A stretch of 64,000 bases of DNA from Lentisphaeria bacterium (GTDB taxonomy: Bacteria > Verrucomicrobiota > Lentisphaeria > Victivallales > Victivallaceae): positions 1 through 64,000 of the forward strand of contig JAFTJQ010000004.1 of the NCBI GenBank assembly GCA_017456285.1, in the 5' to 3' direction. The notes beneath the pieces were generated by a model that saw only the letters and a list, made by a program, of their open reading frames with translations, searched no databases and was not told the DNA's origin. This document shows positions 35,019 to 43,113 of this stretch, one piece after another; the stretch's first letter is position 1; every line of letters begins with the position of its first letter. Position numbers and translations under genes: made by a program.

Positions 35019-35639
35019 TCAACTCTCAATCGTATTTTTGTTTTGACGGCGATTGATTAATGAATACAATAGACAACTGAAAACTGCCCCCATACCGTCA
35101 CACAAAATATCTTTTTGAGCATCCCATTGATCACCCTGACTGCCTAAAAAATCATTACCCGCTTCAGGTGCGGCAACTTCAGCATAAAGCCACTCAACTA
35201 TCTCAAAAACTCCCGCAACCCCGAAAATCGCCGCAATCACCAGAAAAATCGCCAGCCCCCTGCCCCGAATAAGTTGATTTTTTTCGTAATATTCAATTGC
35301 AGGATAGGCAAAAAAACCGACCATGAAATGGCACATGCGGTCAAAATTATTCCGCTCAAAATTAAATAATTCAGTAACAAATTCAAACGGTACTCTCGCA
35401 AAACTGTAATGTCCGCCGATTGTATGGCAAAATAGATAAATCGCTATCAAACTATATGCAACATTTGAAAATTTAATATTCTTCAAATAAAAAATTACCA
35501 AAACCGTCACAATCGTCAATGAGAAAAAGTTTTCCGTACACCAGATTAAACGGTTATAGGGCTTCACTGCAAGCACAATAAATTCCAGCAGATAGATAAT
35601 CAAAAGAATTAACGGAAATTGATTTTTAATATTTTTCAT
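35019..35639 (-). CDS. YjdF-like membrane protein (DUF2238)
   Basis: A 206-residue membrane protein with five or six hydrophobic segments (FPLILLIIYLLEFIVLAV, IVTVLVIFYL, AIFLVIAAIFGVAGVFEIVEW). Conserved blocks include CHTIGGHYSFARVPF, NNFDRMCHFMVGF and GSQGDQWDAQKDILCDG, which identify the DUF2238 family. Function unknown in the family. The ATG at 35639 is four bases after the trmH-family stop, preceded by GGAAAAAG; the longer frame would overlap that gene. Confidence 0.85.
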   Translation of the reverse strand: MKNIKNQFPLILLIIYLLEFIVLAVKPYNRLIWCTENFFSLTIVTVLVIFYLKNIKFSNVAYSLIAIYLFCHTIGGHYSFARVPFEFVTELFNFERNNFDRMCHFMVGFFAYPAIEYYEKNQLIRGRGLAIFLVIAAIFGVAGVFEIVEWLYAEVAAPEAGNDFLGSQGDQWDAQKDILCDGMGAVFSCLLYSLINRRQNKNTIES

Positions 35640-35643
35640 ACTA

Positions 35644-36111
35644 TCACTTTTTCCTGCTTTTTGCCTCAACGGCATAGAGAACTGCGGCAACGCTATTGCC
35701 GACATTTATTGAACACTTTTTCCCGAACATCGGCAAACTTACCACCCCGTCGCACAACTTGATTGCTTCCGCTTCAATCCCAAGTGCTTCATTACCGAAA
35801 ACCAGCGCCAAAGGAAATTCATAATCTCTCGCCCATGCCTCAGTATCTTCAAAGCCGCTTTCAACCGCCAGAATTTGAGCATAATTTTCTTCCCGAAGCA
35901 TTCGAATAGCCTCAACCGAACTTACTGCATGCCGAAATTTCACGGTATCACAACAGCCCATAGCGGTTTTTTTCAACTTTTCATGCGGCGGCAGCGGAGT
36001 ATAAGAGCAACCGATTATCTCGGCATCGAGGGCTTCGGCGATTCGGAAAATATTACCCACATTATGTGCACTTCTAAGTCTATCTAAAACAATTGTAATT
36101 TTTCTATCCAT
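35644..36111 (-). CDS. TrmH/SpoU-family RNA methyltransferase
   Basis: A 155-residue SPOUT-fold enzyme that 2'-O-methylates tRNA or rRNA ribose. Motif 1 is LDRLRSAHNVGNIFRIAEAL, motif 2 is LALVFGNEALGIEAEA and motif 3 is VSLPMFGKKCSINVGNS, where the serine-asparagine pair matches SLNVSxA. It lacks the N-terminal L30e-like domain of the RlmB type. ATG 36111 is chosen over the in-frame codon at 36117. It is followed by the YjdF gene. The substrate nucleotide cannot be told. Confidence 0.88.
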   Translation of the reverse strand: MDRKITIVLDRLRSAHNVGNIFRIAEALDAEIIGCSYTPLPPHEKLKKTAMGCCDTVKFRHAVSSVEAIRMLREENYAQILAVESGFEDTEAWARDYEFPLALVFGNEALGIEAEAIKLCDGVVSLPMFGKKCSINVGNSVAAVLYAVEAKSRKK

Positions 36112-36302
36112 AATCAATTTTTTCCAATTTTTATCGCTATTTTATTAATATAATACATTATTTTGCGATTTTTTCAATTTTTTTTCAAAAAAATATTCGA
36201 ATTTTTCATAAAAAGTGTTATATTGTATATGACGTATTGTGTAGTAAAAAAAATGAATGATTATTATTAAGTTTATATATAAAAAATTTTGAGGACAGAA
36301 AA

Positions 36303-39300
36303 ATGTTTAAAGATGTTAGCAACAACGTAAATTTCGCAAAACAGGAAGAAGAAATTCTTAACTTCTGGTTAAGTAATGACATTTTCAAAAAATCTCTTGA
36401 AAATCGCAAAGGCTGCGATGAGTATGTTTTTTATGACGGCCCCCCGTTTGCAACAGGGTTGCCGCACTACGGGCACTTGCTTGCAGGGACAATCAAAGAC
36501 GTCGTGCCGCGTTATCAGACCATGAGAGGCAAATACGTCAATCGTACTTTCGGCTGGGACTGCCACGGTTTACCGGTTGAGAATGAAATGGAAAAAGAAC
36601 TTGCACTTAAAAGCAAGAAAGATATTGAGAATTACGGTATCGACAACTTCAATGAAGCCTGCCGTTCAATCGTGCTTCGCTACACCAATGAGTGGGAAAA
36701 AGTCGTTAACCGCATGGGCAGATGGGTTGATTTCCGAAATGGTTACAGAACTATGGATATCAACTACATGGAATCAATTTGGTGGGTATTTAAGTCCTTG
36801 TGGGACAAGGGCTTAATCTATGAGGGCTACAAAATTCTCCCCTACTGTCCCCGCTGTGCAACTCCGCTCTCTAACTTTGAAGCAAATCAGGGTTATATGG
36901 AAGTTACCGACCCGGCTATTACCATTCGCTTCAAAGCTCTCGGAGCTAAAAATACCTACTTCCTCGCTTGGACAACCACTCCCTGGACTCTGCCCTCAAA
37001 CTTGGCTTTGACCGTCGGGCCCGAAATTGATTACGTTGAACTTGCCGAGGAGAATGGCGAGCATTACATCATGGCAAAAGCTCGTGCCAATGCCTACTAC
37101 TCTGAACTCCCGAAAATCGTTTGGGAGGGCAAAGGAAAGGAACTCGTCGGCAGAGAATATGAGCCCCTTTTTAATTACTTCAAAGACAACCGTGCCAACG
37201 GTGCTTTCCGCATTATCGAAGCGGACTTCGTAAGCACCGAGGACGGTACCGGTATCGTACACACCGCCCCCGGATTCGGTGAAGATGACGCCGCCGCCTG
37301 CAAAAAATACGGCATTACTGAAGTTTGCCCGATTGATGAGCAGTGCTGCTTTACTGCCGAAGTTCCTGATTATCAGGGCCGTTATGTAAAAGAGGTCGAT
37401 AAAGACATCATTCAACGTTTGAAAAACGAGGGCAAACTCGTTCATCGTGCCACAATCAAACACAATTATCCGCACTGCTGGCGTGATGATGTACCGTTGA
37501 TTTACCGTGCGGTTTCAACTTGGTTCGTTGACATTGACAAGGTAAAAGCAAAAATGATTAATGCAAATAAGGAGATTAACTGGACTCCTGACCATATCAA
37601 AGAAGGACGCTTCGGCAAATGGCTTGAGAATGCTCGTGATTGGGCAATCAGCCGTAACCGCTACTGGGGAACTCCTTTGCCGATTTGGAGAAATGAAGAG
37701 GGTGAAGTTATTTGCGTGGGAAGCGTCGAGGAATTGAGCCGCTTAACCGGTGAAAAAATTACCGATTTGCACAAACACTATGTCGATAAACTTACTATCC
37801 CCTCACCGACAGGCAAATCTCCGTTGAAACGCATTCCCGAAGTGCTTGACTGCTGGTTTGAATCAGGTTCAATGCCTTACGCTCAACAGCACTATCCTTT
37901 TGAGAATAAAGAGCACTTTGAGAAAAACTTCCCTGCAAACTTCATTGCCGAGGGCTTGGATCAAACTCGCGGCTGGTTCTATACTTTGGTCGTTTTAGCC
38001 GCCGCACTTTTTGACAAACCGCCGTATCAGAATGTGGTTGTAAATGGTTTGGTACTTGCAGAGGACGGTCAGAAAATGTCTAAACGCAAGAAAAACTACC
38101 CCGACCCGATGTTTGTGGTAAATACTTACGGAGCAGATGCTCTGCGACTTTTCATGTTAAGTTCGCAGGTCGTCCGTGCCGAAGACTTAAAATTCTCTGA
38201 AGCCGGGGTCAAAGAAGTTCTCCGCGGCATTATGATTCCCTTGTGGAATGCTTACAGTTTCTTTGTAACTTATGCAAATGTCGATAATTTCGTGCCGACT
38301 GATGACAAAATGCCGAGCAATGTCAATAACGTTCTCGACAAATGGATTTTGAGTTCACTCTCTCAAATGGTTGAGGAAATCAGAACTGAACTCGACCGCT
38401 ACAACTTGCAGAAAGCGGCAAACCGTTTCGCTAAATTCATTGATGATTTGACTAACTGGTACATCCGCAGAAGCCGCCGCCGTTTCTGGAAAAGCCAGAA
38501 CGATAATGACAAAATGGAAGCATACGCAACTCTCTATTACTGCTTGGTAACTTTTACCAAAACTGCGGCACCCTTTATCCCGTATGTGACAGAGGCAATT
38601 TACCGCAACTTGCGTACAGAAGCAATGCCGGAGAGTGTACACTTGTGCGATTATCCGACTCCCGATGACTGCCGTGATGTCTATCTGGAAAAACAGATGG
38701 AACTCACCATGCAGGCAGTTTCTCTCGGTCGCTTCCTCCGTACCCAGAATAACCTCAAAGTTCGCCAGCCGCTCGCTCGTGCAATTTTGGTTGCCCCCAA
38801 TAATGAAGCAACAAAAATGCTCCGTGAAACTGCTTGGATTGTAGCAGAAGAACTTAACGTAAAAGCAGTTGAATTCTGTCAGGATGAGACCGATTTGGTC
38901 AGCCGCTCTGCTAAAGCAAACTTCAAAACTTTGGGCAAGAAACTCGGCAAAAATATGAAAGAAGGCGCTGCAATGATTATGAACTTCAGCGATGCAGAAA
39001 TTTCAGCAATCTTAAGCGGCAAAGAAGTTACTCTCAACTTCGCAGACGGTTCGTCATGCAGTATCGCCGAAGAAGACCTTTTAATTCAGCGTGAACAAAA
39101 ACCCGGTATGACCGTTGCAACCGAGAATGGTATTACTATCGCTCTTGATACTCAACTCAATGAGGAATTAATTGCCGAAGGATTCGCCCGTGAGTTCGTA
39201 AGCAAACTCCAGAACTTACGCAAAGAATCCCAGTTGGAAGTTTCCGATAGAATAACAATTCAAGTCGCTGTCGATAAAGCACAGAATAAGTCATACTTGG

Positions 39301-39428
39301 AAAAATTTGAAGATTATATCAAAGCAGAAACTTTGACAACTCAAATTAATTTCGTCGCAGCACTTGCAGACGGAGAAGTTTTTGATGTCAATGGCGAGAA
39401 TGTAACTGTGAAACTCAACAAAAACTAA
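36303..39428 (+). CDS. ileS: Isoleucyl-tRNA synthetase, eukaryote-like type 2
   Basis: Charges tRNA-Ile with isoleucine. The 1041-residue class I enzyme has YDGPPFATGLPHYGHLLAG, with PHYGH at 54-58 as the HIGH motif, an editing domain (TWTTPWTLPSN), and KMSKRKKNYPDP near 591. FGWDCHGLPVE and the KMSKR form, in place of KMSKS, are marks of the eukaryote-like IleS2 clade, as opposed to the E. coli type. No C-terminal zinc-finger is seen. It opens a dense plus-strand run; apbE follows 7 bases later. No T-box leader was found upstream. Confidence 0.97.
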   Translation: MFKDVSNNVNFAKQEEEILNFWLSNDIFKKSLENRKGCDEYVFYDGPPFATGLPHYGHLLAGTIKDVVPRYQTMRGKYVNRTFGWDCHGLPVENEMEKELALKSKKDIENYGIDNFNEACRSIVLRYTNEWEKVVNRMGRWVDFRNGYRTMDINYMESIWWVFKSLWDKGLIYEGYKILPYCPRCATPLSNFEANQGYMEVTDPAITIRFKALGAKNTYFLAWTTTPWTLPSNLALTVGPEIDYVELAEENGEHYIMAKARANAYYSELPKIVWEGKGKELVGREYEPLFNYFKDNRANGAFRIIEADFVSTEDGTGIVHTAPGFGEDDAAACKKYGITEVCPIDEQCCFTAEVPDYQGRYVKEVDKDIIQRLKNEGKLVHRATIKHNYPHCWRDDVPLIYRAVSTWFVDIDKVKAKMINANKEINWTPDHIKEGRFGKWLENARDWAISRNRYWGTPLPIWRNEEGEVICVGSVEELSRLTGEKITDLHKHYVDKLTIPSPTGKSPLKRIPEVLDCWFESGSMPYAQQHYPFENKEHFEKNFPANFIAEGLDQTRGWFYTLVVLAAALFDKPPYQNVVVNGLVLAEDGQKMSKRKKNYPDPMFVVNTYGADALRLFMLSSQVVRAEDLKFSEAGVKEVLRGIMIPLWNAYSFFVTYANVDNFVPTDDKMPSNVNNVLDKWILSSLSQMVEEIRTELDRYNLQKAANRFAKFIDDLTNWYIRRSRRRFWKSQNDNDKMEAYATLYYCLVTFTKTAAPFIPYVTEAIYRNLRTEAMPESVHLCDYPTPDDCRDVYLEKQMELTMQAVSLGRFLRTQNNLKVRQPLARAILVAPNNEATKMLRETAWIVAEELNVKAVEFCQDETDLVSRSAKANFKTLGKKLGKNMKEGAAMIMNFSDAEISAILSGKEVTLNFADGSSCSIAEEDLLIQREQKPGMTVATENGITIALDTQLNEELIAEGFAREFVSKLQNLRKESQLEVSDRITIQVAVDKAQNKSYLEKFEDYIKAETLTTQINFVAALADGEVFDVNGENVTVKLNKN

Positions 39429-39435
39429 AAGTAAT

Positions 39436-40599
39436 ATGGAAAAGAAAATTCAAAATTGTCAAACCTGTGACGGTGATTGCGAGAACTGTTACCCTGAGGA
39501 CTTTCAAAAAGTCCTCAGTAAAAAACAGAGTTTTCTGATTTTGCTTGTTATTGCCATTATCGGCACCGTTATCGGATATTTGCAATCAAAGCAAGAACCG
39601 AAAACGGCAATGACCAAGGAAGAAACTAAACTTGTTTCAGAAAGCACCGCAGAGTCATTGCACCAGCAATTCTTTATCATGGGAACGATTTTTGACTGCA
39701 CCTTTTTTGATAAAGATGTTGCCAAAAGAGAGAATGCCCGCAATGCTGTATTAGCTGAACTCAAACGGATAGAGACTCTCTGCAATATTTTTGATAATAA
39801 GAGTGAAATTTATCAACTCAATTCTCAAGCTCATGTGAAGCCATTTAAGTGCAGCAATGAACTTTGGGAAATTCTGCAAAAATCACGCTGGGCATACGAA
39901 ATAAGCGATGGCAATTTTGATATAAGTGCTAAAGTTCTAATGGATTTGTGGGGTTTTTACCGCAAGCAGGATAAAGTTCCGAGCGACAAAGAAATTGCCG
40001 ATGCCTTGAAATTCGTCGGATTGGAAAAAGTCGTTTTTGATGATCAGGCAAAAACTGTCTTTTTTAGCGAAAAAGGTTTCGCATTTGATTTGGGCGGTAT
40101 CGCCAAAGGAATCGCAGTTGACAAGGCAATGAAAAGTGCAGAGAAGTTTAATTTGGACGGAATTTTGATTAACCTCGGCGGCAATATCAGCTGTTACGGC
40201 AAAACTCCCCCCTATGACAATTACTCTGTCGCCATCAGAAATCCACTCAAAAAAGACGATTTTGCTAAAGTTATCACTCTCTCAAATGAATCAGTGGCAA
40301 CCAGCGGAAATTATGAGCGTTTCGTCAAAATCGGCGACAAAACTTATTCGCATATTATGAATGTCAAAAACGGCAGACCCGTTGAAAATGTTTTGAGCGT
40401 AACCGTAGTTACAAAATCTGCAGGTGATGCCGATATTTTCTCAACAGCGACTTTTATCGGCGGAGAAGAATATGCAAAAAAACTCGTCTCGCTCTATCCT
40501 GATTTAAGAATTTATGCTTTCACTCTCGATAAAGAGAAAAATGTTGTTTATAAAGAGTTTAATAATGAAACTATCAAAAATAAAGAGGTACAAAAATGA
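39436..40599 (+). CDS. apbE: FAD:protein FMN transferase (ApbE) with N-terminal Cys cluster
   Basis: Covalently attaches FMN to threonine of Rnf/Nqr-type and related flavoproteins in the periplasm. The 387-residue protein has a short cytoplasmic N-terminus with C8, C11, C15 and C18 (CQTCDGDCENC), a transmembrane segment (SFLILLVIAIIGTVIGYLQ), then the ApbE domain with FFIMGTIFDCTFF, FAFDLGGIAKGIAVDKA, ILINLGGNISCYG, and SVATSGNYERF followed by YSHIMNVKNGRP. The N-terminal Cys cluster is not usual in ApbE. It overlaps lpxA by four bases. Confidence 0.93.
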   Translation: MEKKIQNCQTCDGDCENCYPEDFQKVLSKKQSFLILLVIAIIGTVIGYLQSKQEPKTAMTKEETKLVSESTAESLHQQFFIMGTIFDCTFFDKDVAKRENARNAVLAELKRIETLCNIFDNKSEIYQLNSQAHVKPFKCSNELWEILQKSRWAYEISDGNFDISAKVLMDLWGFYRKQDKVPSDKEIADALKFVGLEKVVFDDQAKTVFFSEKGFAFDLGGIAKGIAVDKAMKSAEKFNLDGILINLGGNISCYGKTPPYDNYSVAIRNPLKKDDFAKVITLSNESVATSGNYERFVKIGDKTYSHIMNVKNGRPVENVLSVTVVTKSAGDADIFSTATFIGGEEYAKKLVSLYPDLRIYAFTLDKEKNVVYKEFNNETIKNKEVQK

Positions 40600-41390
40600 T
40601 CCATCCAACAAGTGTTATCGCTGAAGGGGCTGTCATCGCTGATGACGTCGAAATCGGGCCGTTGTGTTATGTCGGACCGCACGTCAAAATCGGTAAAGGC
40701 TGCAAACTTATCTCTCACTGCAACATCGATGGCTACACAACTATCGGTGAAAACAATGTATTTCACCCATTTTCTGCTATCGGTCAAGCAGCTCAAGACC
40801 ACAGCGTAAAAGATTCCGACATCAGTTATGTCGAAATCGGCAACGATAATATTTTCCGTGAAAGCACAACCATTCACTCTGCCACCGGTAACGGCAATAT
40901 TACCAAAATCGGCAATCACTGCATGTTCATGGCAGGTTCACACGTTGCCCACAATGGTATTATCGGTAACAATGTGATTTTTGTAAATGCTGCGGTATTG
41001 GGCGGTTACGGTGAAGTTCACGACAATGCGATTATTTCAGGATTGTCAGCAATTCATCAATTCTGTCGTGTCGGCAAATTTGCAATGATTTCAGGCGGTT
41101 CGGCATTTTCTAAAGATGTGCCTCCGTTTATGATGGCAGAGGGCAGAAACGGCGGAGTAAAAATGATTAACCTCGTCGGTTTGAAACGCAACGGCTTCAC
41201 CAATGAACAAATTCACAACATCAAAGAAATGTTCAGAATTTACTATCGCAGCATGCTTGCTCCCTCAAATGCGTTGAAAAAAATCGAGGAAGAACTCCCC
41301 CATACAGAAGAAGTTATGGAGTTTATCAACTTCTGCAAAACATCTAAAAAAGGTGTAATCGCTGCCAAAGTTGACGGACACAGAGCGTAA
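40596..41390 (+). CDS. lpxA: UDP-N-acetylglucosamine acyltransferase
   Basis: Transfers a 3-hydroxyacyl chain to UDP-GlcNAc, the first step of lipid A synthesis. The 264-residue protein is a left-handed beta-helix (repeats such as GPLCYVGPHVKIGKGC) with the catalytic His in AGSHVAHNGIIGNN and a C-terminal helical domain starting NLVGLKRNGF. Length and motifs match LpxA, supporting a Gram-negative envelope. It overlaps apbE by ATGA. lpxB, lpxC and lpxD are not in the window. Confidence 0.95.
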   Translation: MIHPTSVIAEGAVIADDVEIGPLCYVGPHVKIGKGCKLISHCNIDGYTTIGENNVFHPFSAIGQAAQDHSVKDSDISYVEIGNDNIFRESTTIHSATGNGNITKIGNHCMFMAGSHVAHNGIIGNNVIFVNAAVLGGYGEVHDNAIISGLSAIHQFCRVGKFAMISGGSAFSKDVPPFMMAEGRNGGVKMINLVGLKRNGFTNEQIHNIKEMFRIYYRSMLAPSNALKKIEEELPHTEEVMEFINFCKTSKKGVIAAKVDGHRA

Positions 41391-41447
41391 TAGTCAATTA
41401 AAAATACAACAATTTAATAAAATATTTAACCATAAAAGGAAAATACA

Positions 41448-43097
41448 ATGTTAAAATTAGAAAAAAATCCCGCTTTCTCAAAGCGTAAAGGTCCCGTCGT
41501 TTTAGCAATTTTGGACGGAGTCGGCTTCGGAAAATATGCGGACGGCGATGCCGTCCTCAATGCTTACACCCCCGAACTTGACAACTTGATGAAAACTTGC
41601 CCCTTCACACAACTCAAAGCTCACGGTACTGCCGTCGGCATGCCCTCTGATGCGGATATGGGCAATAGTGAAGTAGGTCACAATGCTATCGGTTGCGGAC
41701 GAGTTTTCTCTCAAGGGGCGAAACTTGTTGACGATGCAGTCACTTCTAAAAAACTTTTCGAGGGCGAAACTTGGAAAAAATTGGTAAAAAATGCAATTGA
41801 CAACAACTCAACTTTGCACTTTTTAGGACTCTTCTCTGACGGTAACGTCCATAGCAACATCAATCACCTCAAAGCAATGGTTGCAGAAGCAAAAAATGCC
41901 GGAGTAAAAAAGGTTCGTATTCATGCACTTTTGGACGGTCGTGACGTCCCTGAAACTTCTGCTTTGGACTATGTTGTTCCTTTTGAAGAATTTTTAGCAT
42001 CTTTGAATGATGCAAACTTCGATGCTAAAATCGCTTCAGGCGGCGGTCGCATGGTTATTACCATGGATAGATACGGTGCTAACTGGGATATGGTTCGTCA
42101 GGGCTGGGAAATTCACGTTCACGGCAACGGCGAAATGTTCACAAGTGCTGAAGAAGCAATCAAAACTTTGCGTGAGCGTACTGGTGCAATCGATCAAGAT
42201 CTTCCTGCTTTCGTTATCAGCGAAGACGGCGTAAACCCGGTCGGCAAAATGAATGACAATGATTCAGTTATCTACTTCAACTTCCGTGGTGACCGAGCTT
42301 TGGAAATCACTGCCGCTTTTGAGAATGACGATCTCCCCTACTTCGATCGCGGAGTAAGACCTGCGGTGATGTATGCAGGTATGATGGAGTATGACGGCGA
42401 CTTGCATCAGCCGAAACTTTTCCTCGTTAATCCGCCGGAAATCGACCGCACCGTCGGCGAATATTTGTGCAGTGCAAATATGAAACAATTGGCAATCAGC
42501 GAAACCCAGAAATTCGGACACGTTACCTATTTCTTCAATGGAAATAAATCAGGCAAGTTCAATGATACTCTCGAAGATTACGTTGAAATCAAATCCGACA
42601 TCGTTCCTTTCGAACAGCGTCCGTGGATGAAAGCGGCGGAAATTACCGATGAGGTTGTAAGTGCAATTGCAAGCGGCAAATATGATATGATTCGCCTCAA
42701 TCTCGCTAATGGTGATATGGTCGGACATACCGGTGATTATCAGGCGGTTTTGGTTGCTATGGGTGCAGTTGATATTTGCGTCAAACGCATTCGTGAAGCA
42801 GTCGAAAAAGCAGGTGGTATCCTCGTTATCAGTGCTGACCACGGCAATGCGGATGATATGCTTGAACATGACAAAAAAGGTAATCTCGTAGTTGACGGCG
42901 ATGGTCAGGCAGCTCGTAAAACCAGTCACTCACTTAACAAAGTTCCCTGCATTATTTTTGATGCAGATTATCAGAATGATTATGAACTCACACTCAATGA
43001 AAATTTGGGAATCAGTTCACTTGGTGCAACTTGCATTGAACTTCTCGGCTTCAAAGCTCCGGAAGGCTATGACAAAAGCATTATCAATCTGAAATAA
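41448..43097 (+). CDS. gpmI: 2,3-bisphosphoglycerate-independent phosphoglycerate mutase
   Basis: Interconverts 3- and 2-phosphoglycerate in glycolysis using two manganese ions. The 549-residue enzyme opens the phosphatase domain with VVLAILDGVGFG, has the catalytic serine in DADMGNSEVGHNAIG, and the metal block ISADHGNADDM. The transferase insertion lies between. The sequence TSHSLNKVPCIIF near the C-terminus is typical. It lies between lpxA and the hydrolase/acyltransferase gene, separated from the latter by 16 bases. Confidence 0.96.
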   Translation: MLKLEKNPAFSKRKGPVVLAILDGVGFGKYADGDAVLNAYTPELDNLMKTCPFTQLKAHGTAVGMPSDADMGNSEVGHNAIGCGRVFSQGAKLVDDAVTSKKLFEGETWKKLVKNAIDNNSTLHFLGLFSDGNVHSNINHLKAMVAEAKNAGVKKVRIHALLDGRDVPETSALDYVVPFEEFLASLNDANFDAKIASGGGRMVITMDRYGANWDMVRQGWEIHVHGNGEMFTSAEEAIKTLRERTGAIDQDLPAFVISEDGVNPVGKMNDNDSVIYFNFRGDRALEITAAFENDDLPYFDRGVRPAVMYAGMMEYDGDLHQPKLFLVNPPEIDRTVGEYLCSANMKQLAISETQKFGHVTYFFNGNKSGKFNDTLEDYVEIKSDIVPFEQRPWMKAAEITDEVVSAIASGKYDMIRLNLANGDMVGHTGDYQAVLVAMGAVDICVKRIREAVEKAGGILVISADHGNADDMLEHDKKGNLVVDGDGQAARKTSHSLNKVPCIIFDADYQNDYELTLNENLGISSLGATCIELLGFKAPEGYDKSIINLK

Positions 43098-43113
43098 GCG
43101 GCTTTTACCCATA

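Noticed and set aside
36118-36302. T-box leader before ileS
   Set aside because: No conserved T-box sequence, specifier stem or terminator was seen; the region is plain AT-rich DNA.
36577-36816. Short frames inside ileS
   Set aside because: Overlap the strongly conserved synthetase and have no independent support.
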